This document shows positions 28,802 to 39,355 of a stretch of DNA of 64,000 nt, one piece after another. Each line of letters starts with the position of its first letter. Position 1 is the first letter of the stretch. The translations under genes were made by a program, and so were the position numbers. The notes beneath the pieces were generated by a model that saw nothing but the letters and a program-made list of their open reading frames with translations, was not told the origin of the DNA and did no database searches. Origin of the DNA: Candidatus Streptomyces philanthi (GTDB lineage: Bacteria > Actinomycetota > Actinomycetes > Streptomycetales > Streptomycetaceae); NCBI GenBank assembly GCA_018114805.1, contig CP073042.1, positions 434,001 through 498,000 on the forward strand, in the 5' to 3' direction.

Positions 28802-28831
28802 TTGAACTTCCACCATGAGAAAACTATTCTC
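28802..28831 (+). promoter_or_regulatory. Promoter with overlapping inverted repeat upstream of malate synthase
   Basis: In the 318-bp gap 28641-28958, TTGAAC (28802-28807), a 17-bp spacer and TATTCT (28825-28830) make a good sigma-70/HrdB-type promoter. GAGAA-AACTA-TTCTC (28817-28831) overlaps the -10 region as a repressor site would. The malate synthase start is 130 bp downstream. AllR is a candidate regulator, but the repeat is unlike the TTCAAC-N5-GTTGAA sites. Confidence 0.6.
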
Positions 28832-28958
28832 CATCAAACAGGAGCACCATCGCCGCGCCCTCGTCCGCCCACCGCGCCCCGCAGGCCGCCGCGTTGGCCC
28901 CGCCCGCGCCCGGGAGCGTCCCGGCCGAGGGCGCCCCGTCGAAGGAGAGTGAGCCCTC

Positions 28959-30591
28959 ATGTCCGCACCAGCCCAGCCCCCGCCGGCCGTCACCGTCACG
29001 GTCGCCGACGACCCCGCGCGGCGCCCCGACCGCCAGGACGAGATCCTCACCGACGCGGCGCTCGCCTTCGTCGGCGCGCTGCACGAGCGGTTCACGCCGC
29101 GCCGCGACGCACTGCTGGCGCGGCGCGCCGCACGCCGCGCGGAGATCGCCCGTACCGGCACGCTCGACTTCCTGCCAGAGACCGCGGCCGTCCGCGCGGG
29201 CGACTGGCGGGTCGCCCCGGCGCGGGACGCGCTCCAGGACCGGCGCGTGGAGATCACCGGTCCGACCAACCGGAAGATGACCGTCAACGCGCTCAACTCC
29301 GGCGCCCGCGTCTGGCTCGCCCACTTCGAGGACGCCTCGGCGCCGACCTGGGAGAACGTGATCGGCGGCCAGCTCAACCTGCGGGACGCCTTCGCCCGGC
29401 GCATCGACTTCACCAGCCCCGAGGGCAAGACGTACGCCCTGCGCCCGGACGCGGAGTTGGCCACCGTCGTCGTACGCCCGCGCGGCTGGCACCTGGACGA
29501 GCGGTACCTGCGGGTGGACGGGCGCGCCGTCCCCGGCGCCCTGGTCGACTTCGGCCTGGACTTCTTCCACAACGCGCGTCACCTCGCCGAGCGGGGCGGC
29601 GGCCCATACTTCTACCTCCCCAAGACCGAGTTGGACCACGAGGCGCGGCTGTGGAACGAGGTGTTCGTCTTCGCCCAGGAACAGCTGGGCCTGGCGCGCG
29701 GCACCGTGCGGGCCACCGTGTTGATCGAGACCATCACGGCGGCGTACGAGATGGAGGAGATCCTCTACGAGCTGCGCGAGCACGCCTCGGGGCTGAACGC
29801 GGGCCGCTGGGACTACCTGTTCTCGATCGTGAAGAACTTCCGGGACGGCGGGCCGAAGTTCGTGCTGCCCGACCGGAACGCGATCACGATGACGGCGCCC
29901 TTCATGCGCGCTGTACACCGAACTCCTGTTCCGCACCTGCCACAAGCGCGGCGCGCACGCGATCGGCGGCATGGCGGCCTTCATCCCCTCGCGCCGCGAC
30001 GCCGAGGCCAACGCGGTCGCCTTCGCGAAGGTGCGGGCCGACAAGGACCGGGAGGCTCGCGACGGTTACGACGGTTCCTGGGTGGCCCACCCGGACCTGG
30101 TGCCGATCGCCAGGGCCTCCTTCGACCGGGTGCTGGGGACGCGCCCGTACCAGAAGGACAGGCTGCGCGAGGACATCGCGGTGAGCGCGGCCGACCTGCT
30201 GGCCGTCGACTCGCTGGAAGCGCGCCCGACGCGCGCGGGCCTGGTCAACGCGGTGCGGGTGGGCCTGAGGTACATCGAGGCGTGGCTGCGCGGGCTGGGC
30301 GCCGTGGCCATCTTCAACCTGATGGAGGACGCGGCCACCGCTGAGATCTCCCGCTCGCAGCTCTGGCAGTGGGTCAACGCGGGGGTGGTGCTGGAGGACG
30401 GCGCGCTGGTCACCGACGAGCTGGTGCGCTCGGTCGCCGCCGAGGAGTTGGCGGCCGTCCGCGTCGAGGTGGGCGAATCGGCCTTCGCGTCCGGCGCCTG
30501 GCAGCGGGCACACGACCTACTGCTCCAGGTGGCGCTGGACGCGGACTACCCGGACTTCCTCACCCTGCCGGCGTACGAACTCGTCGACTGA
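28959..30591 (+). CDS. aceB: Malate synthase A, frameshifted
   Basis: About 543 residues, normal for the A form. It condenses glyoxylate with acetyl-CoA to malate, using glyoxylate from allantoin breakdown or isocitrate lyase. Visible parts are [33 protein letters not shown] (active-site Arg), [18 protein letters not shown] (Mg-binding Glu), [12 protein letters not shown], and [20 protein letters not shown] with the catalytic Asp. One extra base near 29912 splits APFMRA from [21 protein letters not shown] precedes the ATG. In S. coelicolor the homologous gene belongs to the AllR regulon. Confidence 0.93.
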
Positions 30592-30858
30592 GCGCAGGAG
30601 TCGGCCACGTCCGGCACCGCCCCAGCCGCCCTCGTGGCCGGTTCCGGAGGGCACCTGGGCGGGGAAAACGCAACGTCGACAGGGTCCGCCGGGGCGGCTA
30701 CCTTCACCTGGTCCCCGGCGGTCGACCACGGTCGCGCGGGGAATTCCCGCAGGCCACGCGCCACTCGTGACGGGGTGCGTGGGGCATGCTCACGCACTCA
30801 CGCCCCGTGCGCGAGCCACCGAGCGGGTCCCCACCAGCCACCCCCACCAGGGAGACGC

Positions 30859-31418
30859 ATGCCCCAGCTCGCTCTGTACACGTTCGGCGTCCTGAGGTCG
30901 CCGCTCACCGATCCCGCGCCCCGCACAGGCGAGTTCCTCGACAGCGGCGAGGCCGTCTACCGGACGATCAGCCAACACCCCGGATACCTCGCTCACGCCG
31001 AAGCGGCCGACGGCGAGCGGGGAGGCTACTTCGACCTGGACTGGGGCGCGTGGGGCGAGTTCGCCGTACCGGCCTGGTACGACAAGGGCCGGACGGTGGA
31101 GACCATCGCCCTGGCCGCCTCCCTCTCGCTCTGGACCGGTCCGCGCCCGGCCTTCGATGCCATATCTACACCGGTCCGCACCGGGAGGCGCTGAACAGGC
31201 GGCACGACTGGTTCGAGCGGTCGGCACACCCGGGTTACGTGTTCTGGTGGGTCCCCGACGGCGCCACGCCCACCTGGCGGGACGGGGTCGCCCGGCTGGA
31301 GCACCTCCACGACCACGGCCCCGCGCCGCACGCCTTCACCTTCCGCCACGCCTTCACCCCGGGGGCGACCGCGACCAGCGTCACCGGCGCCGGCGCGAGG
31401 GGCGAACGGGTTCGCTGA
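30859..31418 (+). CDS. DUF3291 family protein, frameshifted
   Basis: About 186 residues. An antibiotic-monooxygenase-like ferredoxin fold is suggested by LALYTFGVLRSPLTDP, YFDLDWGAWGEFAVPAWYD, then HREALNRRHDWFERSAHPGY and VFWWVPDGATPTWRDGVARL, all typical of DUF3291. No enzymatic activity is established for the family. One frameshift near 31163 (CATATCTAC). GGGAGAC before the ATG supports the start. Followed by two strong hairpins. Confidence 0.8.
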
Positions 31419-31437
31419 CGAGGAAGCCGAACGGCGA

Positions 31438-31543
31438 CCGGCCCCGTCGTGGTGACGGGGCCGGCCGCCGGAAGGTGAGCCACCGGAGGTGGGAGGGGGA
31501 AAGGGACCGGGCGGTGCGGGACCCCTCTGTCCCGCACCGCCCG
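31438..31543 (+). terminator. Two strong terminator hairpins
   Basis: CCGGCCCCGTC (31438-31448) pairs with GACGGGGCCGG (31454-31464) across GTGGT. A 15-bp perfect stem CGGGCGGTGCGGGAC (31508-31522) / GTCCCGCACCGCCCG (31529-31543) is followed by TTTCT. Both stand between the convergent DUF3291 and protease genes. Confidence 0.8.
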
Positions 31544-31652
31544 TTTCTCCCTCAGCGATGGTCTGGGGCCGGGGCGCCCATGCGGGCGCCGGTCGGCCGG
31601 TCAGCTCACGGGTCCCCCGGACGGCGTCAAGCCGGTCGCCGCGGGGCATGGT

Positions 31653-32966
31653 TCAGACGAGCTGCCACAGCGCCGGCGCGTTCACCGGGTCCCAGCCGGG
31701 CTGGGCCTGGTGCGGCTGGAGGCAGTGGTAGGTGGAACCGTTGTAGGTGACCTGGTCACCGGCGTTGTACGTGGTGCCGACCGCCCAGGTGCCCTCGCCT
31801 GGGCCGGGGCCGGGGCCAGCGCCGTCATCGGTCTTCAGGGTGAGCCGGTAGCCCTGGATCAGCGGGTTGATGGGCTGGTGGAAGGTGGTGCCACCGCTGC
31901 GGCAGTCGCCGGAGCCGCCGGAGTCACCGGGCTCAGCGCAGACCGTCGTCTCGGTCACGCCGCTGATCGTGGCCTCGGGGTAGGTGACGCTGGTGTTGTG
32001 CCGGGTGATCGTGCCGCAGTGCCAGCCGGTGGTGGAACCCGAGCGGCAGATCGAGGCGCCGACGGCCGACTGCGTCGAGCCGGCGACCTTCACGTTCTGG
32101 CCCTGGACCGCCACGTACGGCGTCGCCGTCCAGTTGCTGTTGGTCGCGACCCAGGCCGTGTCCCGGCCAGGGAAGGTGGACGCCTGGAAGGAGCCCTGGC
32201 TGACCTGGTTGAAACCGCTGGTGGTGGTGCCGGCCCGGCCGCAGTGGCCCGCGGTCGCGAAGCCCTGCGTGGTGCCGCGGGTGACCGCGAAGCCGACCGA
32301 GCAGCGACCGCCGCTGCCCATGTAGTACGCGTCGCCGCCACGGATGTCGTACAGCGGGCGCGGGCTCTCGGAGATGCGCTCCACGCGCACCAGGTCGCGG
32401 GCGACGCCGCTGGCGGAGATCAGCTTCTGGGCGGCGGCCGGCTTGACCGCGTGCACCACGACGGCGTTGGTGCGCACGTCCACCGAACCAGTACGGGGCG
32501 TCGACCGAGCTGTTCTTGGCGGCGGCGCGGTCGATCCTGGCCTTGGCGGCGTCCAACTCGGCGAGCGTGTGCGAGACCAGCTTGGCCTTGGCGCCCTTGG
32601 CGGTGATGCCGGCGACCTCGGAGCGGTCCGTGGTGGCGACGGTCAGCGTGGCGGACTCAGCGCCGCTGACCCAGGCGCCGGCGAAGTCGCGGCCCAGCGA
32701 CTGCTGGAGCCGACCGGCGAGCGCGCCGGCGTCGGCCTCGTTGAACAGTCGCTACCTTGGCCTGCTCCGGGCTGCTCAGGCCCAGGTAGCGCTGCATGGC
32801 CGCGAGGACGGCCGGGGACGTGTCGGCGACGCGCAGGGTCTCCGCGGCCGTCGGGGCGGCGGAGTCAGCCGACCGCGCGGAGGCAGTGCCCGGCAGCAGG
32901 CTGAGGGCGAGGGCGCCGACCGCCGCTGCCGCGGCACACGCGATGGTGGCGTGTCTTGGGGGGCAT
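31653..32966 (-). pseudogene. Streptogrisin C-like secreted serine protease with chitin-binding domain, broken and internally deleted
   Basis: Signal peptide (IACAAAAAVGALALSLLPGTASA) after an ATG at 32966 placed out of frame by one extra G in a six-G run. A propeptide of the alpha-lytic type follows (two more frameshifts near 32755 and 32490). The S1 domain has TAGHCG (His), GRDTAWV (Asp) and EPGDSGG (Ser). The C-terminus is a carbohydrate-binding module (TYNAGDQVTYNGSTYHCLQ, WQLV). After GDSGG the usual stretch of about 15 residues leading to SGGSGNC is absent; the sequence jumps from GDSGGS to GDC, removing a wall of the specificity pocket. Confidence 0.85.
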
Positions 32967-33226
32967 GGGGTGTCTCCTCGGTTTCGGTGGGGGTTGGCGA
33001 AACCGTAAGTGGCGCGATCTCTTCCGCAGAAGATTCCAGATTTACCCCTGCCTCGCGGTATGGACCTGTGGCGGCGCCGCCATCGACGTGCGCCGCCGCG
33101 ATCGGTCCACGGTCGCCGCACGCGCCACGACCGCCCCGCCGTCGCGCCCGCGACCTGCGCCGCTCCGCGTCACGGCCATCACATCAGGTCCCCTTCCCCC
33201 GGCCGCGCCCGGGTCCCGTCCCGCGA

Positions 33227-34237
33227 CTACGCCAGGGACCTCTCCCCCGGCATGGACGGCGCCCGGCGCGGATACGGGGCCGGGTTCCAGACCTCGGCGC
33301 CGCGCGCGGCGAGCCAGGCGGCGTAGCTCTCGCTGCGGGTGGCGGCGTCGGCGTGCGCGGCGTACGCGTGCTCCACCACGTCGGAGGCGACGTCGGCGGC
33401 GGGCCCGTAGGGGTCCCAGCCGATGAGGTGCCGCCACATCAGCGGCGTACCGGCCAACGCCCGGGTCACCAGCCCCGGCGGGGTGGGTAGGGTGGCGCGG
33501 CACAGGCCGGCGGCGCGGCCGACCTCGGCCAGGTAGACACAGGAGGCGATGTCCGTCTCGTACAGGCGTCTGGGCCGGAACCCGGCCCGGGCGCACGCGG
33601 CGTTGAAGCACTCGCCGAAGCAGCCGTCGCCCGGCACGACGGCCCACGACTCTTCGGCGAGGTCGGCCAACTCCACCTCGGAGTGGGCCGCGAGCGGGTG
33701 GTAGGTGCCGAGCATGACGAAGATCGGATCGACCGCGAAGTGCCGCCAGGCCAACCGGTCCAGCTCGGGCGGGGTGCTCTGCCCGCAGACGCCGATGACG
33801 ATGAAGTTCAGCCGCCCGTCGGCGACCGACGCGGCGATCTCCCGGTCCGACCAGGAGATACGGGTGGTCACCGGGGTGCCCGGGTGGGCGGCAGACAACC
33901 GGTCCACCATGGCGCCGAGCAGCGGCCCGTGGGTGCCGCCGAGCCGGAAGGCGGGCGCCTGCTCGCCGTCCTGGGTCAGGCGCACGGCCTCGCGCTGGAG
34001 CTGCCCCACGGCGGGCAGCAGGATGCGGGCGCGGTCCAGCACGAAGTCGCCCAGCGCGGTGGTCCGCACGCCGTACCGCCCCCGCTCGAACAGCCGCCCG
34101 CCCAGGGTGGCCTCGATCCGTTTCAACTGCGCGCTCAGGGCGGGTTGCGCGAGCCCGAGCACGGCGGCCGCCCGGGTCAGGCTGCCCGCCTCGGCTATCG
34201 TCCGGATCGCCCTCAGATGCCGCATCTCCAGGTCCAT
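33227..34237 (-). CDS. LysR family transcriptional regulator
   Basis: 336 residues. HTH at residues 5-65: LRAIRTIAEAGSLTRAAAVL, GLAQPALSAQLKRIE, then LFERGRYGVRTTALGDFVL. The C-terminal effector domain starts near residue 95 (FRLGGTHGPLLGAMVDRL). Intact frame. Its upstream region (34238-34270) has TATTGTCCCGG on the minus strand. It stands alone between a protease gene and a purine permease gene transcribed the same way; the target is not evident, though control of the adjacent purine genes is possible. Confidence 0.9.
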   Translation of the reverse strand: MDLEMRHLRAIRTIAEAGSLTRAAAVLGLAQPALSAQLKRIEATLGGRLFERGRYGVRTTALGDFVLDRARILLPAVGQLQREAVRLTQDGEQAPAFRLGGTHGPLLGAMVDRLSAAHPGTPVTTRISWSDREIAASVADGRLNFIVIGVCGQSTPPELDRLAWRHFAVDPIFVMLGTYHPLAAHSEVELADLAEESWAVVPGDGCFGECFNAACARAGFRPRRLYETDIASCVYLAEVGRAAGLCRATLPTPPGLVTRALAGTPLMWRHLIGWDPYGPAADVASDVVEHAYAAHADAATRSESYAAWLAARGAEVWNPAPYPRRAPSMPGERSLA

Positions 34238-34390
34238 GGTGCGAGCTTGGACCCGCCGTCGGCCCGGGACAATACCCAGGTCCAGACCAGTGCCGCGGAA
34301 GGCCGCGCCGGCGCCGGCGGTCCGCCGACGGCGGAGGCCGGGCGGCGGTCGGGATCGGGCAAGGACGTGCGGCGCGACCGGGGGCGCGGC

Positions 34391-35895
34391 TCAGGGGGCG
34401 GTCGGCACCGGTGGGGGCGGCGAGCCGGCCGGCTGGTCGGAGGGGGCCGCTGGCGCCGGGCCGCCCAGGTGGTTGAAGGCGAGGTTCAGGGCGACGGCCA
34501 CGAGGCAGCCGGTGCTGATGCGGAGTCCAGGACGACCAACACGTCGGCGGGGAAGGCGTGGTAGAAGCCGGGGGCGGCGATCGGGATCAGGCCCAAGCCG
34601 AGCGCGGTGGCCACGATCAGCGCGTTCTCGCCCCGTTCGAGATCCGCCCGCGCCAGGGTCTGGATGCCGCTGGCGGCGACCGAGTCGAAGAGCACGATGC
34701 CCGCGCCGCCCAGGACCGGTAGCGGGACCAGGGATATGACGGCCGCGGCGACCGGGAACATGCCCAGCAGGACGAGGATGCCGCCGCCGGTGGCCACGAC
34801 GTACCTGCTGCGCACCCCCGTCATCGCGACCAGGCCGATGTTCTGGGCGAAAGGCTGGCGGCGAAGCCGTTGAAGACCGGGCTGACGGCGGTGCCGAGGG
34901 CGTTGGCGCGCAGCCCGCCCTCCAGCGTCCGGCCGTCCGTGGGGCGGTCCACGATCTGGCCCAGCGCGAGCATGTCGGCGGTGGACTCGGTCATGCACAC
35001 CAGCATCACCACGCACATCGAGACGATCGCCGCGAACTGGAACTGCTGCGCGCCGAACTCGAACGGGGTGGGGAAGCCGAAGACATCCGCCTGCCGGACA
35101 CCATCCGGGCTGGTCATCCCGAACGGGACGGCGACCAGGGTGCCGACGACCAGGCCCAGCAGGATGGAGATCTGGCGCAGGAAGCCGTGCAGCAGCCGGC
35201 GCAGCGCCAGCACGGTCGCCAACGTGACCGCGGCGAGCGCCAGATGCCCCCGGGGCACCGTGGTCGGCGGCGCGCGGAGCCCCGGCCTGGGCCCAGTCGA
35301 AGGCGACGGGTAGCAACGAGAGGCCGATGAGGGTGATGAAGCTGCCGGTCACCACCGGCGGGAAGAAGCGCACCAGGCGGCGGAAGTACGGCGCGAGCAG
35401 GAAGCCGAGCACGCCGGCGACGATGGTGGCACCGAAGATGACCGGCAGCGCGTGGCCGGGGGCGGCCGACTCACCGATGGCGATCATGGGCGTCACGCCC
35501 GCGAAGGAGACGCCGTTGACGAACGGCAGCCGGGCCCCGATCCGCCCCACGCCGAGCGTCTGCAGCAGCGTGGCAATGCCGGCGGTGAAGAGGCTGGCCC
35601 CGATGAGGACGGCGGTCTCGGGCGGGTCGAGCCCCACGGCGGGGCCGATGATCATCGGTGGGGCCACCACTCCCGCGTACATGGCGGCCACGTGCTGGAG
35701 CCCGCTGGCCAGCGTCTTCCCCGGCGGCAGCGTCGCGTCGACCGGATGCGGCGTCCCGGCCGCCCGTCCCCGCGCCCGCGCTGAGGCGCCTTTCTGCCCC
35801 GGTGCCCGCTCTCCTCTCCGCTTCCGCCGCCGCGCGGAGGTCGCCGCGAGTGTGGAGGCTGCGGTGGTTCGACGAAACCTGGGCACTGGCGCCAC
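34391..35895 (-). pseudogene. Nucleobase:cation symporter-2 (xanthine/urate permease), three frameshifts
   Basis: About 500 residues with 12-14 membrane helices. NCS2 marks are GLQHVAAMYAGVVAPPMIIG at the start, LPFVNGVSFAGVTPMIAIGE, VCMTESTADMLALGQI, PVFNGFAASLSPFAQNIGL (QNIG motif region) and VLGGAGIVLFDSVAASGIQT. Frames change near 35280, 34850 and 34530. GTG at 35895 follows AGGAGG by seven bases. Its place next to 8-oxoguanine deaminase and uricase genes points to urate, xanthine or a related purine as the substrate. Confidence 0.87.
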
Positions 35896-36225
35896 GGCGG
35901 TTCCTCCTGTCGGTGATCGCGCCGTCGCCGGCGCGGAGTTCGGGGAGCGGTGCGTGGGCGGTGGGCACGGCACGCTTGCCGTGCGAGGTGCGAGGTGCGA
36001 GACACGCGGGGGGTGCGAGCGGTACGCGAGAGGCGAGCAGTGCGCGGCGCGCGGGGTACGCGGGCGGGCGCGAGGCGCGCGCGTACGGGCCGGCGCCGCC
36101 GGGCCGGTGACGTCGGTGGCGACCGGACATGCGGGGCGGGGCGGCGGGCGGCGGTGTTCGGGGGCCGGGTGATCGGGGCCGGCCCGGGGAGGCGGTGCGC
36201 GGGCGCCCTCCCGGGCCGGCGGTGT

Positions 36226-36276
36226 GCTCGCGGGCCCGTGGCCCGCGAGCCCGGCCGAGGGCCATCCCCCTCGGCC
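36226..36276. terminator. Two hairpins between the deaminase and permease genes
   Basis: GCTCGCGGGC-CCGTG-GCCCGCGAGC (36226-36250) and GGCCGAGGG-N6-CCCTCGGCC (36253-36276) are perfect stems just past the deaminase stop at 36305. The rest of the 409-bp gap 35896-36304 holds short GTGCGAG-type near-repeats (about 35990-36070) and no gene. Confidence 0.65.
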
Positions 36277-36304
36277 GAGTTCGGGTGGCGGAGCCGGCCG
36301 GCGG

Positions 36305-37748
36305 CTAGGCCGCGGCGATGCGGGCCAGTCGGTGGGCCTGCTCGCCGGCGGCGCGTGCGATGGCCTCCTCCTCGGCGGTGGTGAGCCGGCCGTCCTCGAC
36401 CACCGGCACCCCGTTGACGAGCGACAGGGTGATGGGCGCGGGGGCGCCGAAGACGAGCGCGGCGACCGGGTCGGCGATCGTGGAGTGGCCGATGCCGTCC
36501 AGCCTCCACAGCACCAGGTCGGCCAGCTTGCCCGGTTCGAGGGAGCCGATCTCCGCGCCCCGCCCCAGGACCTGGGCGCCGCCGTGGGTGCCGAGGCGCA
36601 GCGCCTGGCGGGCGCCCAACGCGTCGGGGCCGCCGGCGATGCGGTGCACGAGCAGCGCGGTGCGCAGTTCGGTGTGCAGCTCGCCCGACTCGTTGGAGGC
36701 GGTGCCGTCCACACCGAGGCCCACCGGCACCCCGGCGCGCAGCAGGTCCGGCACCCGGGCGGTGCCGGCGGCGAGCCGGGCGTTGGACGAGGGGCAGTGG
36801 GCGACGCCCGTGCCGGTGCGGGCGAAGGTGGCGATGTCGGAGTCGCTCAGGTGCACGCAGTGGGCCATCCACACGTCGTCACCGAGCCAGCCGGTGGACT
36901 CGAAGTAGTCGGTGGGGGCCATGCCGAACGTCTCCTTGCAGAACTGTTCCTCCTGCACCGTCTTGGAGCCGTGGGTGTGCAGCCGCACCCCCTTGCGGCG
37001 GGCCAGCGTCGCGGCGTCGCGCAGGAGTTCGGTGGAGACGGAGAACGGCGAGCAGGGCGCGACGCCGACGCGCAGCATCGAGTCGAAGGGACGGGTCGTG
37101 GTGGGCGTCGATGGCCGCTTCGGTGGCGGTCAGCGCCGCCTCGGTGGTCTCGACGGCGAAGTCGGGCGGCAGCCCGCCCTGCTCCGTGCCCAAGTCCATG
37201 GAGCCGCGCGTGGGGCTGAACCGCACGCCCAGCTCGCGCGCTGCCCGGATGTCCGCGCCGAGCAGGTCGCCGGCGCCGTGCGGGAAGACGTAGTGGTGGT
37301 CCATCGCCGTCGTGACGCCGCCCCTGGCCATCATGGCCAGCGAGCCGCGCGCCGCCTCGTACACCATCGGCTCGTCGATCCGGGCCCAGATCGAGTAGAG
37401 CGCGACGAGCCAGTCGAAGAGGCCCGCGTCCTGGGCCAGGCCGCGGGTGAGCCACTGGTAGAAGTGGTGGTGGGTGTTGACGAGTCCGGGGGTGAGCAGG
37501 TGGCCCGTGCCGTCCACGCGGCGGGGCACGCCCGGCAGGTCGGCCGGGGCGGGGCCCGGGCCCACGGACTCGACGCGGTTGCCCGCGACGACCACGTGGC
37601 CCGAGGCGTACTCGGTGTCATGGGCGTCCACGGTGGCGACGGCGCAGTTCTCGATGACGGTGCGGATCAGCACGCCCGTCCGGTCCGCGCCGGAGCGCGG
37701 GTCGCGGGCGGGGTCCGCCGGGTCGGCTGGGGCTTCCGGTGCTGCCAT
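36305..37748 (-). CDS. 8-oxoguanine deaminase family amidohydrolase, frameshifted
   Basis: About 480 residues. Metal and catalytic motifs of the amidohydrolase superfamily: LLTPGLVNTHHHFYQWLTRG, GVTTAMDHHYVFP, VRLHTHGSKTVQEEQFC, DVWMAHCVHLSDSDI, GVAHCPSSNARLA and VGLGVDGTASNESGEL (metal Asp). This set is typical of proteins annotated as 8-oxoguanine deaminase, which makes urate from 8-oxoguanine, although guanine or related substrates remain possible. One frameshift near 37090. It stands beside uricase, so its product would enter urate oxidation directly. Confidence 0.88.
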
Positions 37749-37900
37749 GGGGGTTCCTCGGTGTCGTCGGGTCGAGGCAGGGCGGGCGCGACGAGCGAGC
37801 GCCGGGTGGGGCCGGCGGAGGCGGGGCCCGGCGGGGCTGGCCGGCGACGCGTGTCGAGCCAACCGCCGTACGCCGGCGGCCGTGTCGCGCGCCCCGCCGC

Positions 37901-38931
37901 TCAGGGGCTGGTGAGGTCCGTCGGTATGGACTGGGTGGCGCCCTCGCGCAGGACGGTCGCCTCGATCAGGCCGTACGGGCGGTCGGCCGCGTGGTACACG
38001 GCGCCGTCCGCGCTGGCGTTGGTGAGGCCGAAGGGTTCAAGGTCCACCAGGAAGTGGTGCTTGTTGGGCAGCGAGAGGCGGATCTCGTCCACGTTCTGGC
38101 GGTTGTTGATCACTCGCGAGCCCATCTGGAACAGCGTCTGCTGGAGGGAGAGGCTGTAGGTCTCGGCGAAGGCCTGGAGCAGGTGGGTGCGGGTCCGCTC
38201 GTAGGCCGCGTCCCACCGCGGCGCGGGCTCCTCGTCGCTCGTCCAGCGGTAGCGCCAGCGGGCGTGCACGTCGGTGGCCAGGACACGGTCGTACGCCTCC
38301 TTGAGGGTCGTGTACCGGTCCTTGGCGTAGCCCCAGAACTCCGAGTTGGTGGAGTTCAGGACGGTGAGCCCGGAGAGCCCGGAGATCACCTCCCAGTCCC
38401 GGCCGCCATAGCTGACCTGTGCGGTGCGCACCTCCTGGCCCGCACGTACGAACTAGTGCCGGACCACGTCGGCGCCGGCGAAGCGGGAGGCGTCGTCGGA
38501 GGTCTCGATGCGCTGCCACGCGTACTCCTCGATCCGCACCCGCGCCCGGGTGATGGCCTCCTGGCTGGTGACGAAGTGCCGGGCGAGGTGGAGGCCGAAC
38601 TGCTCGGCCGAGGCGATGCCGTGCTCCTGGGCGAAGGCGAACACGGTGTTCTTGGTGGTGTCGGTGGGCAGCACGTTACGCGTTGCTGCCCACCAGGTGG
38701 ACGTCGGTCATGCCGCCGGAGAGGGCGACCGAGACGTTCAGGTCCTTGAGGTGGTGGGTGGCGCCCTCCCTGCTGACCTTCACGACCCGGCACTCGGCCT
38801 TGCCGTACTGGTTCTGGCCCAGCACGGCCGGCCCGGCCGGGGCCGGCACCGGCCGCGGGGTGGCCGTCGGCGGACGAGACGGGGGACGCGGGGGACGCAG
38901 GAGAGGCAGAGGACGCGGAGGACGCTGTCAT
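37901..38931 (-). pseudogene. Urate oxidase (uricase), two frameshifts and an in-frame TAG
   Basis: About 330 residues counting a low-complexity Ser/Ala/Pro N-terminus. Uricase oxidises urate to 5-hydroxyisourate. The catalytic set is present: QNQYGKAECRVVKV (Lys), LPTDTTKNTVFAFA (Thr), and SLPNKHHFLVDLEPFGL (His). Lesions: a frameshift near 38860, an inserted T near 38688 after VGSNA, and TAG at 38453-38455 in VVRH-stop-FVRAGQEVR, where Ser (TCG) is expected. The start lies 8 bp from the UraH stop, so it is the last gene of the uraD-uraH-uricase operon. Confidence 0.9.
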
Positions 38932-38938
38932 GGCAGTG

Positions 38939-39355
38939 CTAGCTCCCTCGGTATACGGAGTAGCCGAACGGGTTGAGCAGCAGGGGTACGTGGTAGTGCT
39001 CGCCGGCGGTGACGGCGAAGGCCACCGTCACCTCCGGGAAGAACGCGCCGCCGTCGGCGCCCCCGGCCCGCGCGGAGGACGCGGCGAGGTGGGGGCCCAC
39101 GTCGAAGCGCAGCCGTGCGTGCGTCGTGCCGGCGGGCAGCGCCGGCAGGCCCGTACAACGGCCGTCGGCGTCGGTGGCGGCACGCGCGTGCACCGTCCAG
39201 GCGGCGTCGAGTGAGGCGCGGGCGGAGAGTTCGACACCGATCGAGGCGGCCGGCCGGCCCGCGCTGGTGTCCAGGACGTGGGTGGACACCGATGCCTGGC
39301 TCTCACCGCTGGTGCGGCCGTCGCCGCCCTCGTCGCTCGTCCGATGGTCGTTCAT
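38939..39355 (-). CDS. uraH: 5-hydroxyisourate hydrolase (transthyretin-like)
   Basis: 138 residues. It hydrolyses 5-hydroxyisourate, the uricase product. Signatures are STHVLDTSAGRPAASIGVEL at the N-terminus of the domain, the central TTHARLRFDVGPHL, FFPEVTVAFAV and HYHVPLLLNPFGYSVYRGS, whose terminal YRGS separates HIU hydrolases from transthyretins. The first about 22 residues are a variable acidic extension. It overlaps the uraD stop by four bases (ATGA). Intact. Confidence 0.94.
   Translation of the reverse strand: MNDHRTSDEGGDGRTSGESQASVSTHVLDTSAGRPAASIGVELSARASLDAAWTVHARAATDADGRCTGLPALPAGTTHARLRFDVGPHLAASSARAGGADGGAFFPEVTVAFAVTAGEHYHVPLLLNPFGYSVYRGS

Noticed and set aside
35990..36070. 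Short GTGCGAG/GTACGCG repeats as a CRISPR or iteron array
   Set aside because: Units are only 6-8 bp, imperfect and irregularly spaced.
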